Origin: F23-D06 sp045132055
GTDB taxonomy: Bacteria > Bacteroidota > Bacteroidia > Bacteroidales > WCHB1-69
Assembly (NCBI GenBank): GCA_045132055.1
Contig: JBGURP010000034.1
Coordinates: 1 to 11,535 of the forward strand
DNA length: 11,535 nt
Direction of reading: 5' to 3'
Made by a program: the position numbers and the translations under genes. The notes beneath the pieces were generated by a model. It was given only the letters and a program-made list of their open reading frames with translations. It made no database searches and had not been told where the DNA came from. Of the stretch, positions 6,696-11,535 are shown one piece after another; position 1 is the stretch's first letter; each line of letters begins with the position of its first letter.

Positions 6696-7559
6696 ATGAA
6701 CTACTTCATCGTTGACGCCTTCACCGACAAGCCTTTCGGCGGAAATCCTGCCGGAGTAGTGCTGCTCGACTCGGGCTCTTTCCCGAAAGAGGATCTTATG
6801 CTGAAAATCGCTGCCGAACTGCGCTATTCGGAGACGGCTTTCGTTCGTCATGATAGCGTAAAAGAGTTCACGATACGCTACTTCACCCCGAAAGCCGAGG
6901 TGGAGCTGTGCGGCCACGCCACCATAGCCTCGTTTTTCCTGCTTCATAAGAAAGGACTGGCATCAGGACAATGCATCTGCCACACCAAAGCCGGCGACCT
7001 GACCATCGAAGCCAACGACAAGGTGCTGATGCAGATGGCGAAGCCGCGCATAGTGGCGACCATCGAAAACCCTGATGATATATACAGAACCTTAGGAATA
7101 ACAACGGTAAACGGTAAACCATCAACAGTAAACTATCCTGTTCAGATCGTCTCCGCCGGCCTCCCCGACCTCATGATTCCGCTACCCGATGTGGCGACGC
7201 TGCAGTCGTTGCAGCCCGACATGGAGGCTATCGCTGCCATCACAAAGAAATACGATGCCGTGAGTTTCCACGTCTTCGCTTTCGGCGACGACGGCTACAC
7301 CGCCCATGTCCGCGACTTTGCGCCGTTGTACGACATCCCGGAGGAGTCGGCGACAGGCACTGCCAACGCCTCGCTGACATATTATTTGCAACAAAACGGC
7401 TACCTCGGCACTGAGGCTGAATGCGCCTTCATCCAAGGCGAGGCAATGGGACGGCCTTCGGTCATCGCCACCCGCATCCTACCTGACGGAAATGTTTTTG
7501 TCGGAGGAACAGCAGCAATAGTTGCGGAAGGAAGTTTTTCTTGTCTTTGCAGAGAATAA
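6696..7559 (+). CDS. PhzF family isomerase-like protein
   Basis: This 287-residue protein has the usual PhzF length and two-fold domain layout. Motifs in order are VDAFTDKPFGGNPAGVVLL (6-24), ELRYSETAFV (41-50) with the likely catalytic Glu46, VELCGHATIASFFLL (69-83) with His74, and EESATGTANASLTYYL (216-231). PhzF of phenazine synthesis isomerizes dihydro-hydroxyanthranilic acid. Most homologues outside phenazine clusters, including this one, have unknown substrates, and no other phenazine genes are visible here. The start is ATG 9 bases after the Na/Pi gene and the next gene begins 7 bases after its stop, so it is co-transcribed. A heptamer tandem repeat encodes part of the inter-domain stretch (about residues 135-146). 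The final residues GSFSCLCRE overlap a possible promoter for the next gene. Confidence 0.92.
   Translation: MNYFIVDAFTDKPFGGNPAGVVLLDSGSFPKEDLMLKIAAELRYSETAFVRHDSVKEFTIRYFTPKAEVELCGHATIASFFLLHKKGLASGQCICHTKAGDLTIEANDKVLMQMAKPRIVATIENPDDIYRTLGITTVNGKPSTVNYPVQIVSAGLPDLMIPLPDVATLQSLQPDMEAIAAITKKYDAVSFHVFAFGDDGYTAHVRDFAPLYDIPEESATGTANASLTYYLQQNGYLGTEAECAFIQGEAMGRPSVIATRILPDGNVFVGGTAAIVAEGSFSCLCRE
7099..7133 (+). repeat. Heptanucleotide tandem repeat inside the PhzF gene
   Basis: Five successive 7-base units can be read: TAACAAC, GGTAAAC, GGTAAAC, CATCAAC, AGTAAAC. Two are identical and all end in AAC. The region encodes TTVNGKPSTVN (136-146) between the two PhzF domains. Seven is not a multiple of three, so gain or loss of one unit would shift the frame, while three units equal seven codons. 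Confidence 0.7.
7542..7549 (+). promoter_or_regulatory. Possible internal -7 promoter element before the DUF454 gene
   Basis: TGTCTTTG differs from TAnnTTTG by one base, and its flank TCTTTGCAGA matches the flank of the promoter at 4965-4972. A GTTG lies at 7521-7524, 17 bases upstream of the box, which is shorter than usual. It sits within the last codons of the PhzF gene and ends 17 bases before the ATG at 7567. It may give extra transcription of the DUF454 gene. Confidence 0.35.
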
Positions 7560-7566
7560 TTCAAAA

Positions 7567-7941
7567 ATGAAAAAGCCATTACTAATAGCATTGGGACTGC
7601 TTTGTACGGGTCTTGGCGCCTTGGGCGTAGTTGTGCCCGGACTGCCAACCACGCCGTTTCTTTTGCTGGCTTCATGGTGTTTCTACCGCTCATCGCAACG
7701 GTTGCAGGACTGGCTTTTGAAGTCATGGCTGGGCACCTACATCCGCAGCTACCACCGTAGGGGCGGAATGACAATTGCGCAAAAAGCTGGTGCTTGCGGC
7801 ATCATGACGGCGATGGTGTTGCTCTCTGTTTTCGTCTTCATTCCCAAAGGCTCAGTAGCCCTAGTCATTGTCCCCATCGCCGGCGCCATAGGCGTTCTGA
7901 TGGTAATCTTTATGGTGCCAAATGCAAAAAAAGAAGATTAA
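7567..7941 (+). CDS. DUF454 family (YbaN-like) inner-membrane protein
   Basis: The 124-residue protein begins at ATG 7567 (MKKPLLIALGLL), 7 bases after the PhzF stop. An upstream in-frame TTG at 7522 would overlap PhzF and is less likely. The DUF454 signature is clear: VVVPGLPTTPFLLLASWCFYRSS (21-43) followed by LLKSWLGTYIRSYHRRGGMT (50-69). Three or four hydrophobic helices are visible, at about 4-20, 26-40, 73-92 and 96-116. The C-terminus is charged (KKED) and the loop containing RR (64-65) is probably cytoplasmic. The function of YbaN-like proteins is not established. It is third in the group with the Na/Pi and PhzF genes; no link to phosphate can be read from sequence. Confidence 0.9.
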   Translation: MKKPLLIALGLLCTGLGALGVVVPGLPTTPFLLLASWCFYRSSQRLQDWLLKSWLGTYIRSYHRRGGMTIAQKAGACGIMTAMVLLSVFVFIPKGSVALVIVPIAGAIGVLMVIFMVPNAKKED

Positions 7942-7979
7942 ATGTCAAGATTATATAAGAATAATTAAAAACATTTTTA

Positions 7980-7987
7980 TACCTTTA
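7980..7987 (+). promoter_or_regulatory. Weak -7-like element before the small membrane protein gene
   Basis: TACCTTTA differs from TAnnTTTG only at the last base and ends 36 bases before the ATG at 8024. No -33 element was recognised. It is the best promoter candidate in the 82-base gap after the DUF454 gene. Confidence 0.3.
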
Positions 7988-8023
7988 CAGGAATTAGGTA
8001 ATTAGAAATAAAATTATCAAGAT

Positions 8024-8206
8024 ATGAGAGTTTTCATTTATATTTGGATGATTGTTCAACTGGTTTTGTTAGTCATTGGTGGGGTGTGGACTTTTATTGA
8101 CAGAAAGAATGAAACCCGCAAGAAAACCCCATTGATTCTCATCGCAATCGGTAGTCTTATGATGGCAATCTCCTTTCTGGTTTTACTGCCAATACTGGAG
8201 AAATAG
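8024..8206 (+). CDS. Small two-helix membrane protein of unknown function
   Basis: The 60-residue product has two hydrophobic helices (about 5-25 and 36-57) joined by a short, strongly basic loop with R27, K28, R32, K33 and K34. By the positive-inside rule the loop is cytoplasmic and both ends face the periplasm. I do not recognise the family. The coding potential looks real: an AT-rich leader with a -7-like box, an ATG start, and a clean hydrophobic-loop-hydrophobic pattern. It lies 82 bases after the DUF454 gene on the same strand and 64 bases from the end of the convergent AraC gene. It may be co-transcribed with the upstream group or have its own weak promoter. Confidence 0.7.
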   Translation: MRVFIYIWMIVQLVLLVIGGVWTFIDRKNETRKKTPLILIAIGSLMMAISFLVLLPILEK

Positions 8207-8270
8207 GATCTATCGTTAATAATGGTTGAAGGGGCTTTTAAATAATCATCCAATATACCTCTCGACCCAG

Positions 8271-9164
8271 CTATTTCCCTAAATACTCGCTAGGCGTGAG
8301 TCCAGTCATCTTTTTGAATAGGCGGGTGAAATGATGGGGAAAATCGAAACCGAGGAGGCGCGAGGTCTCGCTGATGTTGTGGCCGTTCATGAGCAGGCTC
8401 TTGGCCTGGTTGATGACGTAATTGTGGATGTATCCGATGGCCGTTCCTCCTGTCGCCTTGTGGACGATGTCGCCAAAATAACGTGGCGAATAGGCCAGTT
8501 CTGAGGCGCAATAGGCAACGGTGGGCAGGCCTTGCGTCAGTTGCCGATTCTCGCGGAAATATTGTTGCAGCAAGTCATGAAAACGTTTCAGCAAGTCGCT
8601 GTTGCCACTGTCTTCCTCAGAGAGCTGACGCAGATAGATGCGGTTGCAGTATTCCAGTATAAGGTACAGATAGCCCAACAAGATGCTTCTGAGCGAGGGT
8701 GAATCCTCGTGAGTTATCAACTCTTGCCGCATCTGGGTGAGCAGTTGTGTGATGCTGAGCCATTCATCAGGCTCCATCCGCAGCGAGCCAGTGAAGAAAT
8801 AAGAGAAATATTGGTAGCGGCTAATCTGACGTTCCAGTTCAGAACCGTGCAGCAGTTCGGACGACCACAATAGCACCCATCCGCTCAGCGAGATGCGCTC
8901 CCCATTGTCCTCCAAGCCGCCAATCTGTCCTGGCTCAACGGCAATTATCGAGGCATCGCTCACCTGCACGGTTTTCATGCCATACGAGAGATCTTTGAGA
9001 AACTGACGCTGGATAAACAACCCATAGACACCGTAGTTGTTCAGGCTATGGCGAAAAGGAGGTAGTTCATCGTAATGAATAATGCTGACTAATGGGTGCA
9101 GCTCGGGAGCATCCACAAACCGGGCATAATCGTTGGGGGTATCTATTTTCAGAATCTTCTTCAT
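8271..9164 (-). CDS. AraC family transcriptional regulator
   Basis: This 297-residue protein has a C-terminal AraC/XylS DNA-binding domain (about 194-297) with two helix-turn-helix units. The first is around LPTVAYCASELAYSPRYFGD (213-232). The second is around NISETSRLLGFDFPHHFTRL (263-282), followed by FKKMTGLTPSEYL (283-295), which is the family signature. The N-terminal part (1-190) is a cupin-like sensing region typical of Bacteroidota AraC regulators; its ligand is unknown. The gene is divergent from the lipoprotein hydrolase gene, with 165 bases between the starts. That spacer contains a 21/22-bp direct repeat of the kind AraC proteins bind, so it probably controls the hydrolase-flavodoxin side and perhaps itself. 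The AraC gene has its own TACCTTTG -7 element almost touching the start codon. It converges with the small membrane protein gene. Confidence 0.95.
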   Translation of the reverse strand: MKKILKIDTPNDYARFVDAPELHPLVSIIHYDELPPFRHSLNNYGVYGLFIQRQFLKDLSYGMKTVQVSDASIIAVEPGQIGGLEDNGERISLSGWVLLWSSELLHGSELERQISRYQYFSYFFTGSLRMEPDEWLSITQLLTQMRQELITHEDSPSLRSILLGYLYLILEYCNRIYLRQLSEEDSGNSDLLKRFHDLLQQYFRENRQLTQGLPTVAYCASELAYSPRYFGDIVHKATGGTAIGYIHNYVINQAKSLLMNGHNISETSRLLGFDFPHHFTRLFKKMTGLTPSEYLGK

Positions 9165-9171
9165 TGCGATG

Positions 9172-9179
9172 CAAAGGTA
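9172..9179 (-). promoter_or_regulatory. -7 promoter element of the AraC gene
   Basis: Read on the minus strand it is TACCTTTG, a perfect TAnnTTTG. Only 7 bases separate it from the ATG at 9164, so the transcript would be leaderless or nearly so if this box is used. A partial -33 (ATTG, 9197-9200) sits 17 bases upstream, shorter than usual. Confidence 0.6.
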
Positions 9180-9219
9180 CGATTATTTTGGAAACGCAAT
9201 GAAAAATGGTACATAATTT

Positions 9220-9271
9220 TATATATTATAGTCAATTTCTGCGAAATTGGTATATATTTAGCCAATTTATG
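9220..9271 (+). promoter_or_regulatory. Putative AraC operator: 21/22-bp direct repeat
   Basis: Copy 1 (9220-9241) and copy 2 (9251-9271) share TATATATT, TAG, CAATTT and TG in the same order. They match at 19 of 21 aligned bases, with one extra A in copy 1. The copies are offset by about 31 bases, close to three helical turns, as expected for two AraC-type half-sites on one face of DNA. Copy 2 ends where the -33 element of the hydrolase promoter should lie, and that promoter lacks a good -33. This geometry fits activation by a contacting regulator. Confidence 0.6.
9233..9249. repeat. Inverted repeat CAATTTC / GAAATTG within the operator region
   Basis: CAATTTC (9233-9239) and GAAATTG (9243-9249) are exact reverse complements around TGC. 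The right arm also pairs with CCAATTT at 9262-9268 (AAATTGG at 9244-9250, 11-base gap). There are thus three CAATTT-type half-sites, two in direct and one in inverted orientation. It may be a dyad within the AraC operator or a second protein's site. Confidence 0.6.
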
Positions 9272-9296
9272 TAATACCTATATAAAATAACTTGTG

Positions 9297-9304
9297 TACT
9301 TTTG
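9297..9304 (+). promoter_or_regulatory. -7 promoter element of the hydrolase gene
   Basis: TACTTTTG matches TAnnTTTG and lies 25 bases before the ATG at 9330. The expected -33 position (about 9273-9276) has no TTTG. It directly abuts the end of the direct repeat, consistent with activator dependence. Confidence 0.6.
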
Positions 9305-9329
9305 CAAGCGTAATTAGAATTAGGCATAA

Positions 9330-10433
9330 ATGAAAAAGATTCTCATCCTTGCAGCAGTTGTGGCACTTATGAGCGCCTGCAACAACCAACCGCAAACAAA
9401 AGAAACAAAAGAAGAAATGAAACAAGAACTGAACCTCACGCAGGAGTGGGACAAGGCGTTCCCGCTGAGCGACAAAGTGAATCACCGCAAGGTGACATTC
9501 GAAACCCAATACGGTCTGACTTTAGCAGCAGACCTCTATACACCAAAGGATGCCGAAGGCAAATTGGCGGCTATTGCCGTGAGTGGGCCTTTTGGCGCCG
9601 TCAAGGAGCAGTCGAGCGGACTCTATGCCATGAAGATGGCAGAACGCGGTTTCGTGACGCTGGCTTTCGACCCGTCGTATACTGGCGAAAGCAGCGGTGA
9701 GCCTCGTCGTACAGCCTCGCCCGACATCAACACGGAAGACTTCATGGCTGCCGTTGATTTCCTGTCGAAACTGGACAATGTAGATGCTGAAAAGATAGGC
9801 ATCATCGGTATCTGCGGCTGGGGTGGCATCGCCCTCAACGCTGCCGCCGCCGACACTCGCATCAAGGCTACCGTGGCCAGCACGATGTACGACATGACCC
9901 GTGTCAGCGGCAATGGCTACTTCGACAGCGAAGACAAGGAAGAGTCACGCCACGCAGCCCGCGAAGCCCTCGCCAAACAGCGTCTCACCGACCCGATGGC
10001 GATGGCAGGTGGTGTCATCGACCCTTTGCCCGAGGATGCTCCGCAGTTTGTGAAGGACTACCACGCCTATTATAAAACCCCGCGCGGCTACCACAAGCGC
10101 AGCGGCAACAGCAACGACGGCTGGCGCGTCATCGGCACACAGGCCTACGCCAACAGCCGCTTCCTCTATTATATCAACGAAATCCGCTCTGCCGTCCTCG
10201 TGATGCACGGCGAGAACGCCCACTCGCGCTATTTCGGTGAAGCTGCATACAAATACATGGTAGAGGGACAAGCGGAAGGCTACAACTTCATCGGCAAACC
10301 GAATCCTGTGCCCGAAAACAAGCAACTGCTCATCATTCCCGATGCCTCACATTGCGACCTTTACGACGGTGGCGAGGGCAACTACATCCCGTGGGATACG
10401 TTGGCAGAGTTTTTCAGGACAAATCTGAAATAA
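9330..10433 (+). CDS. Lipoprotein alpha/beta hydrolase (dienelactone hydrolase-like)
   Basis: The 367-residue protein starts with a lipoprotein signal (MKKILILAAVVALMSAC) whose lipobox LMSAC places the lipidated Cys at residue 17, so it should be membrane-anchored outside the cytoplasm. The alpha/beta hydrolase fold is visible in AIAVSGPFGAVKEQ (81-94), GFVTLAFDPSYTGES (107-121), IGIIGICGWGGIALNAAA (157-174), VLVMHGENAHSR (289-300) and IIPDASHCDLYD (335-346). His341 and an acid near 295 fit a catalytic triad. The nucleophile elbow reads GICGWGG (160-166), with Cys162 and no Ser, unlike canonical G-x-S-x-G, so the nucleophile is uncertain. The substrate is unknown; small ester or lactone hydrolysis is a family-level guess. 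It is divergent from the AraC gene, behind a putative AraC operator. An amidohydrolase remnant follows 28 bases later. Confidence 0.88.
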   Translation: MKKILILAAVVALMSACNNQPQTKETKEEMKQELNLTQEWDKAFPLSDKVNHRKVTFETQYGLTLAADLYTPKDAEGKLAAIAVSGPFGAVKEQSSGLYAMKMAERGFVTLAFDPSYTGESSGEPRRTASPDINTEDFMAAVDFLSKLDNVDAEKIGIIGICGWGGIALNAAAADTRIKATVASTMYDMTRVSGNGYFDSEDKEESRHAAREALAKQRLTDPMAMAGGVIDPLPEDAPQFVKDYHAYYKTPRGYHKRSGNSNDGWRVIGTQAYANSRFLYYINEIRSAVLVMHGENAHSRYFGEAAYKYMVEGQAEGYNFIGKPNPVPENKQLLIIPDASHCDLYDGGEGNYIPWDTLAEFFRTNLK

Positions 10434-10461
10434 AGCCACAAAAGGAAGAAACTCAACTAAC

Positions 10462-10656
10462 ATGAAAAAGTGCATCGTAACAATTATCCTAATGGCACTT
10501 TCCACATTGCCCACATTGGCACAAATCGACCTGCACAGCCACGCCGTCACGCAGGACTACCTCGACTACATCAAAGCCAACGGCGCCGAGATGGTGAAGT
10601 CGCTGAAGCTTATTGACACCAATCCGATGGTGGGGATGGAGATGTTGGGACGTTGA
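10462..10656 (+). pseudogene. Truncated amidohydrolase remnant
   Basis: The frame encodes 64 residues: a signal peptide (MKKCIVTIILMALSTLPTLA, 1-20), then QIDLHSHAVTQDYLDYIKAN (21-40). The D-L-H-S-H stretch resembles the D-x-H-x-H metal-binding start of TIM-barrel amidohydrolases (PF04909-like), which normally run to about 300 residues or more. After about residue 43 the resemblance stops; a short unrelated tail (VKSLKLIDTNPMVGMEMLGR) ends at TGA. Most of the enzyme therefore appears deleted. It lies 28 bases after the hydrolase gene and was probably co-transcribed with it. A secreted short peptide cannot be excluded, but loss of the metal-binding barrel makes enzymatic activity implausible. 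Confidence 0.65.
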
Positions 10657-10671
10657 AAAAAGGTTGTTTTC

Positions 10672-10689
10672 TTTCTCCATTCGGAGAAA
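10672..10689. promoter_or_regulatory. Palindrome TTTCTCC-ATTC-GGAGAAA at the flavodoxin promoter
   Basis: Perfect 7-base arms (10672-10678 and 10683-10689) flank a 4-base spacer. The palindrome ends 5 bases before the -7 box at 10695. Its left arm coincides with the only -33-like sequence (TTTC, 10672-10675, 19 bases from the -7 box). It therefore fills the -33-to-spacer region, as expected for a repressor or MerR-type operator. With no T-run after it, a terminator for the upstream remnant is less likely. Confidence 0.55.
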
Positions 10690-10694
10690 AGTTG

Positions 10695-10702
10695 TATCTT
10701 TG
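10695..10702 (+). promoter_or_regulatory. -7 promoter element of the flavodoxin-family gene
   Basis: TATCTTTG is a perfect TAnnTTTG match and ends 24 bases before the ATG at 10727. This indicates that the flavodoxin-family gene has its own promoter in addition to any read-through from the hydrolase gene. Confidence 0.68.
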
Positions 10703-10726
10703 TAATGTTTTTTAAGTAGAACGTAT

Positions 10727-11344
10727 ATGAAAACACTTCTTATCAACGGCAGCCCGCACGCCAATGGCTGCACCTTCACCGCCTTGAACATTGTGGCGGA
10801 AGAGTTACGGAAAAACGGCATAGATACCGAAATAGTCCACATCGGCAACAAGGACATCCGAGGCTGCATCGCCTGCGGCAAATGCGCCGAATTGGGGCGT
10901 TGCGTGTTCAACGATATGGTGAACGAAGTGGCACCCAAGTTTGAGCAAGCCGATGGCCTCGTGGTCGGTTCGCCGGTGTATTACGCCGGCCCCAACGGAA
11001 CGCTCACCAACCTGCTCGACCGCCTGTTTTTCAGCACCCCGTTCGACAAACGCATGAAGGTGGGTGCGGCCGTCGTCTCGGCCCGTCGTGGTGGCACCAC
11101 AGCCGCTTTCGACCGGCTCAACAAGTATTTCACCATCAGCGAGATGTCCATCGCGAGCAGTCGCTATTGGAACATGGTGCATGGCCACACCCCCGAAGAT
11201 GTGATGAAAGACGAAGAAGGCGTACAAATCATGCGCATTTTGGGCCGCAACATGGCTTTCCTCATGCGCGCTATCGCCGCCGAGCGCGAGCGCAACGGAC
11301 TGCCTGAAAAGGAAGTGACGCGGTACACGAATTTCATCCGATAA
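10727..11344 (+). CDS. Flavodoxin-like NAD(P)H-dependent FMN reductase with Isf-type cysteine motif
   Basis: The 205-residue protein has a flavodoxin-like fold of the NADPH-dependent FMN reductase / iron-sulfur flavoprotein group. The N-terminal LLINGSPHANGCT (4-16) is the FMN phosphate-binding loop, and DGLVVGSPVYYAGPNGTLTN follows the central strand and binds the isoalloxazine ring. Between them, C47, C50, C53 and C59 form C-x2-C-x2-C-x5-C, the compact motif that holds a 4Fe-4S cluster in Isf proteins. Many Bacteroidota homologues share it without biochemical proof of a cluster. It would act in the cytoplasm in electron transfer, quinone or xenobiotic reduction; the substrate is unknown. 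It has its own -7 promoter behind a palindrome, and a Vat/CatB-like acetyltransferase starts 47 bases downstream, suggesting a detoxification set. Confidence 0.9.
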   Translation: MKTLLINGSPHANGCTFTALNIVAEELRKNGIDTEIVHIGNKDIRGCIACGKCAELGRCVFNDMVNEVAPKFEQADGLVVGSPVYYAGPNGTLTNLLDRLFFSTPFDKRMKVGAAVVSARRGGTTAAFDRLNKYFTISEMSIASSRYWNMVHGHTPEDVMKDEEGVQIMRILGRNMAFLMRAIAAERERNGLPEKEVTRYTNFIR

Positions 11345-11391
11345 AACGCTATTTGGCAAAGTGCCTCAAATAATCTGCAAAATTGGGAATT

Positions 11392-11535
11392 ATGGAAATA
11401 AAAAAACGACCCAACCCCAACGAGGCTTTCCCGAACCCCAACATCCCAAGCCTCTGCTTCATCAAGAACGTGGTGAAGAACCCGCGTATCATCATCGGCG
11501 ACTATACCTATTACGATGATGTGGATGGTGCTGAC
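11392..11535 (+). CDS. CatB/Vat-family xenobiotic O-acetyltransferase (partial, N-terminus only)
   Basis: An open frame runs from ATG at 11392 to the window end, giving 48 residues. The order PNPNEAFPN (8-16), CFIKNVVKNPRIIIGDYTYY (22-41) and DD (42-43) closely follows the conserved N-terminus of the hexapeptide-repeat xenobiotic acetyltransferases (Vat streptogramin A and CatB chloramphenicol acetyltransferases), where F-I-K-N and V-G-D-Y-T-Y-Y-D precede the left-handed beta-helix. These enzymes transfer acetyl from acetyl-CoA to a hydroxyl. Many chromosomal members have no proven resistance role, so this is not evidence of a resistance phenotype. The catalytic His and hexapeptide repeats lie outside the window. 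No clear promoter lies in the 47-base gap, so it is probably co-transcribed with the flavodoxin-family gene. Confidence 0.82.
   Translation, partial: MEIKKRPNPNEAFPNPNIPSLCFIKNVVKNPRIIIGDYTYYDDVDGAD

Noticed and set aside
6696..7559. Phenazine biosynthesis cluster suggested by PhzF
   Set aside because: No other phz genes are nearby and PhzF homologues are widespread outside phenazine producers.
7522..7566. Longer DUF454 protein from TTG at 7522
   Set aside because: It overlaps the PhzF coding end and adds residues before an ideal ATG start with a hydrophobic helix.
8207..8270. Bidirectional terminator between the convergent small protein and AraC genes
   Set aside because: I searched for a stem and found no convincing inverted repeat; only scattered AT-rich sequence.
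10805..11359. Minus-strand frame of 184 codons opposite the flavodoxin-family gene
   Set aside because: Shadow of a clear flavodoxin-like gene; the product is His-rich without domains.
11352..11370. Possible terminator hairpin after the flavodoxin-family gene (GGCA-AAG-TGCC with TTT/AAA flanks)
   Set aside because: The stem is only four pairs before a bulge and no T-run follows; too weak to call.

Overview
The window looks like a chromosomal segment of a Bacteroidota member, most likely of the order Bacteroidales (Prevotella- or Bacteroides-like). Protein families point that way, and several genes are preceded by the TAnnTTTG -7 promoter element of this phylum, without strong Shine-Dalgarno sequences. 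No rRNA, tRNA, CRISPR array or insertion sequence was seen.

Left part (1-4022, minus strand): a tight three-gene operon running right to left. It encodes an inner-membrane MMPL/RND-type exporter, a periplasmic LolA-like protein and a DUF1302-like outer-membrane beta-barrel that is cut by the window edge. The last two genes overlap by ATGA. Together they look like a trans-envelope route for a lipid or other hydrophobic substrate. The exporter gene carries a perfect 13-bp inverted repeat in the loop between its two halves.

Middle part (4179-8206, plus strand): a GufA-type ZIP metal transporter, then an Na/Pi cotransporter with a PhoU-like tail, a PhzF-family isomerase-like protein and a DUF454 (YbaN-like) membrane protein. 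A 60-residue two-helix membrane protein follows after a short gap. The Na/Pi, PhzF and DUF454 genes are separated by only 7-9 bases. A promoter for this group lies across the end of the ZIP gene. The PhzF gene contains a heptanucleotide tandem repeat inside its coding sequence.

Right part (8271-11535): an AraC-family regulator on the minus strand faces a divergent plus-strand set. That set is a lipoprotein alpha/beta hydrolase, a truncated amidohydrolase remnant, a flavodoxin-like reductase with an Isf-like cysteine motif, and the start of a Vat/CatB-family acetyltransferase. The divergent intergenic region holds a 21/22-bp direct repeat placed like an AraC operator, directly upstream of the hydrolase promoter. 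This half reads as a small regulated detoxification or redox cassette that has lost one enzyme.

Most genes are ordinary members of known families. The points most worth a second look are the three-component envelope operon, the intragenic palindrome, the AraC-type direct repeat, the heptamer repeat in the PhzF gene and the palindrome at the flavodoxin promoter.
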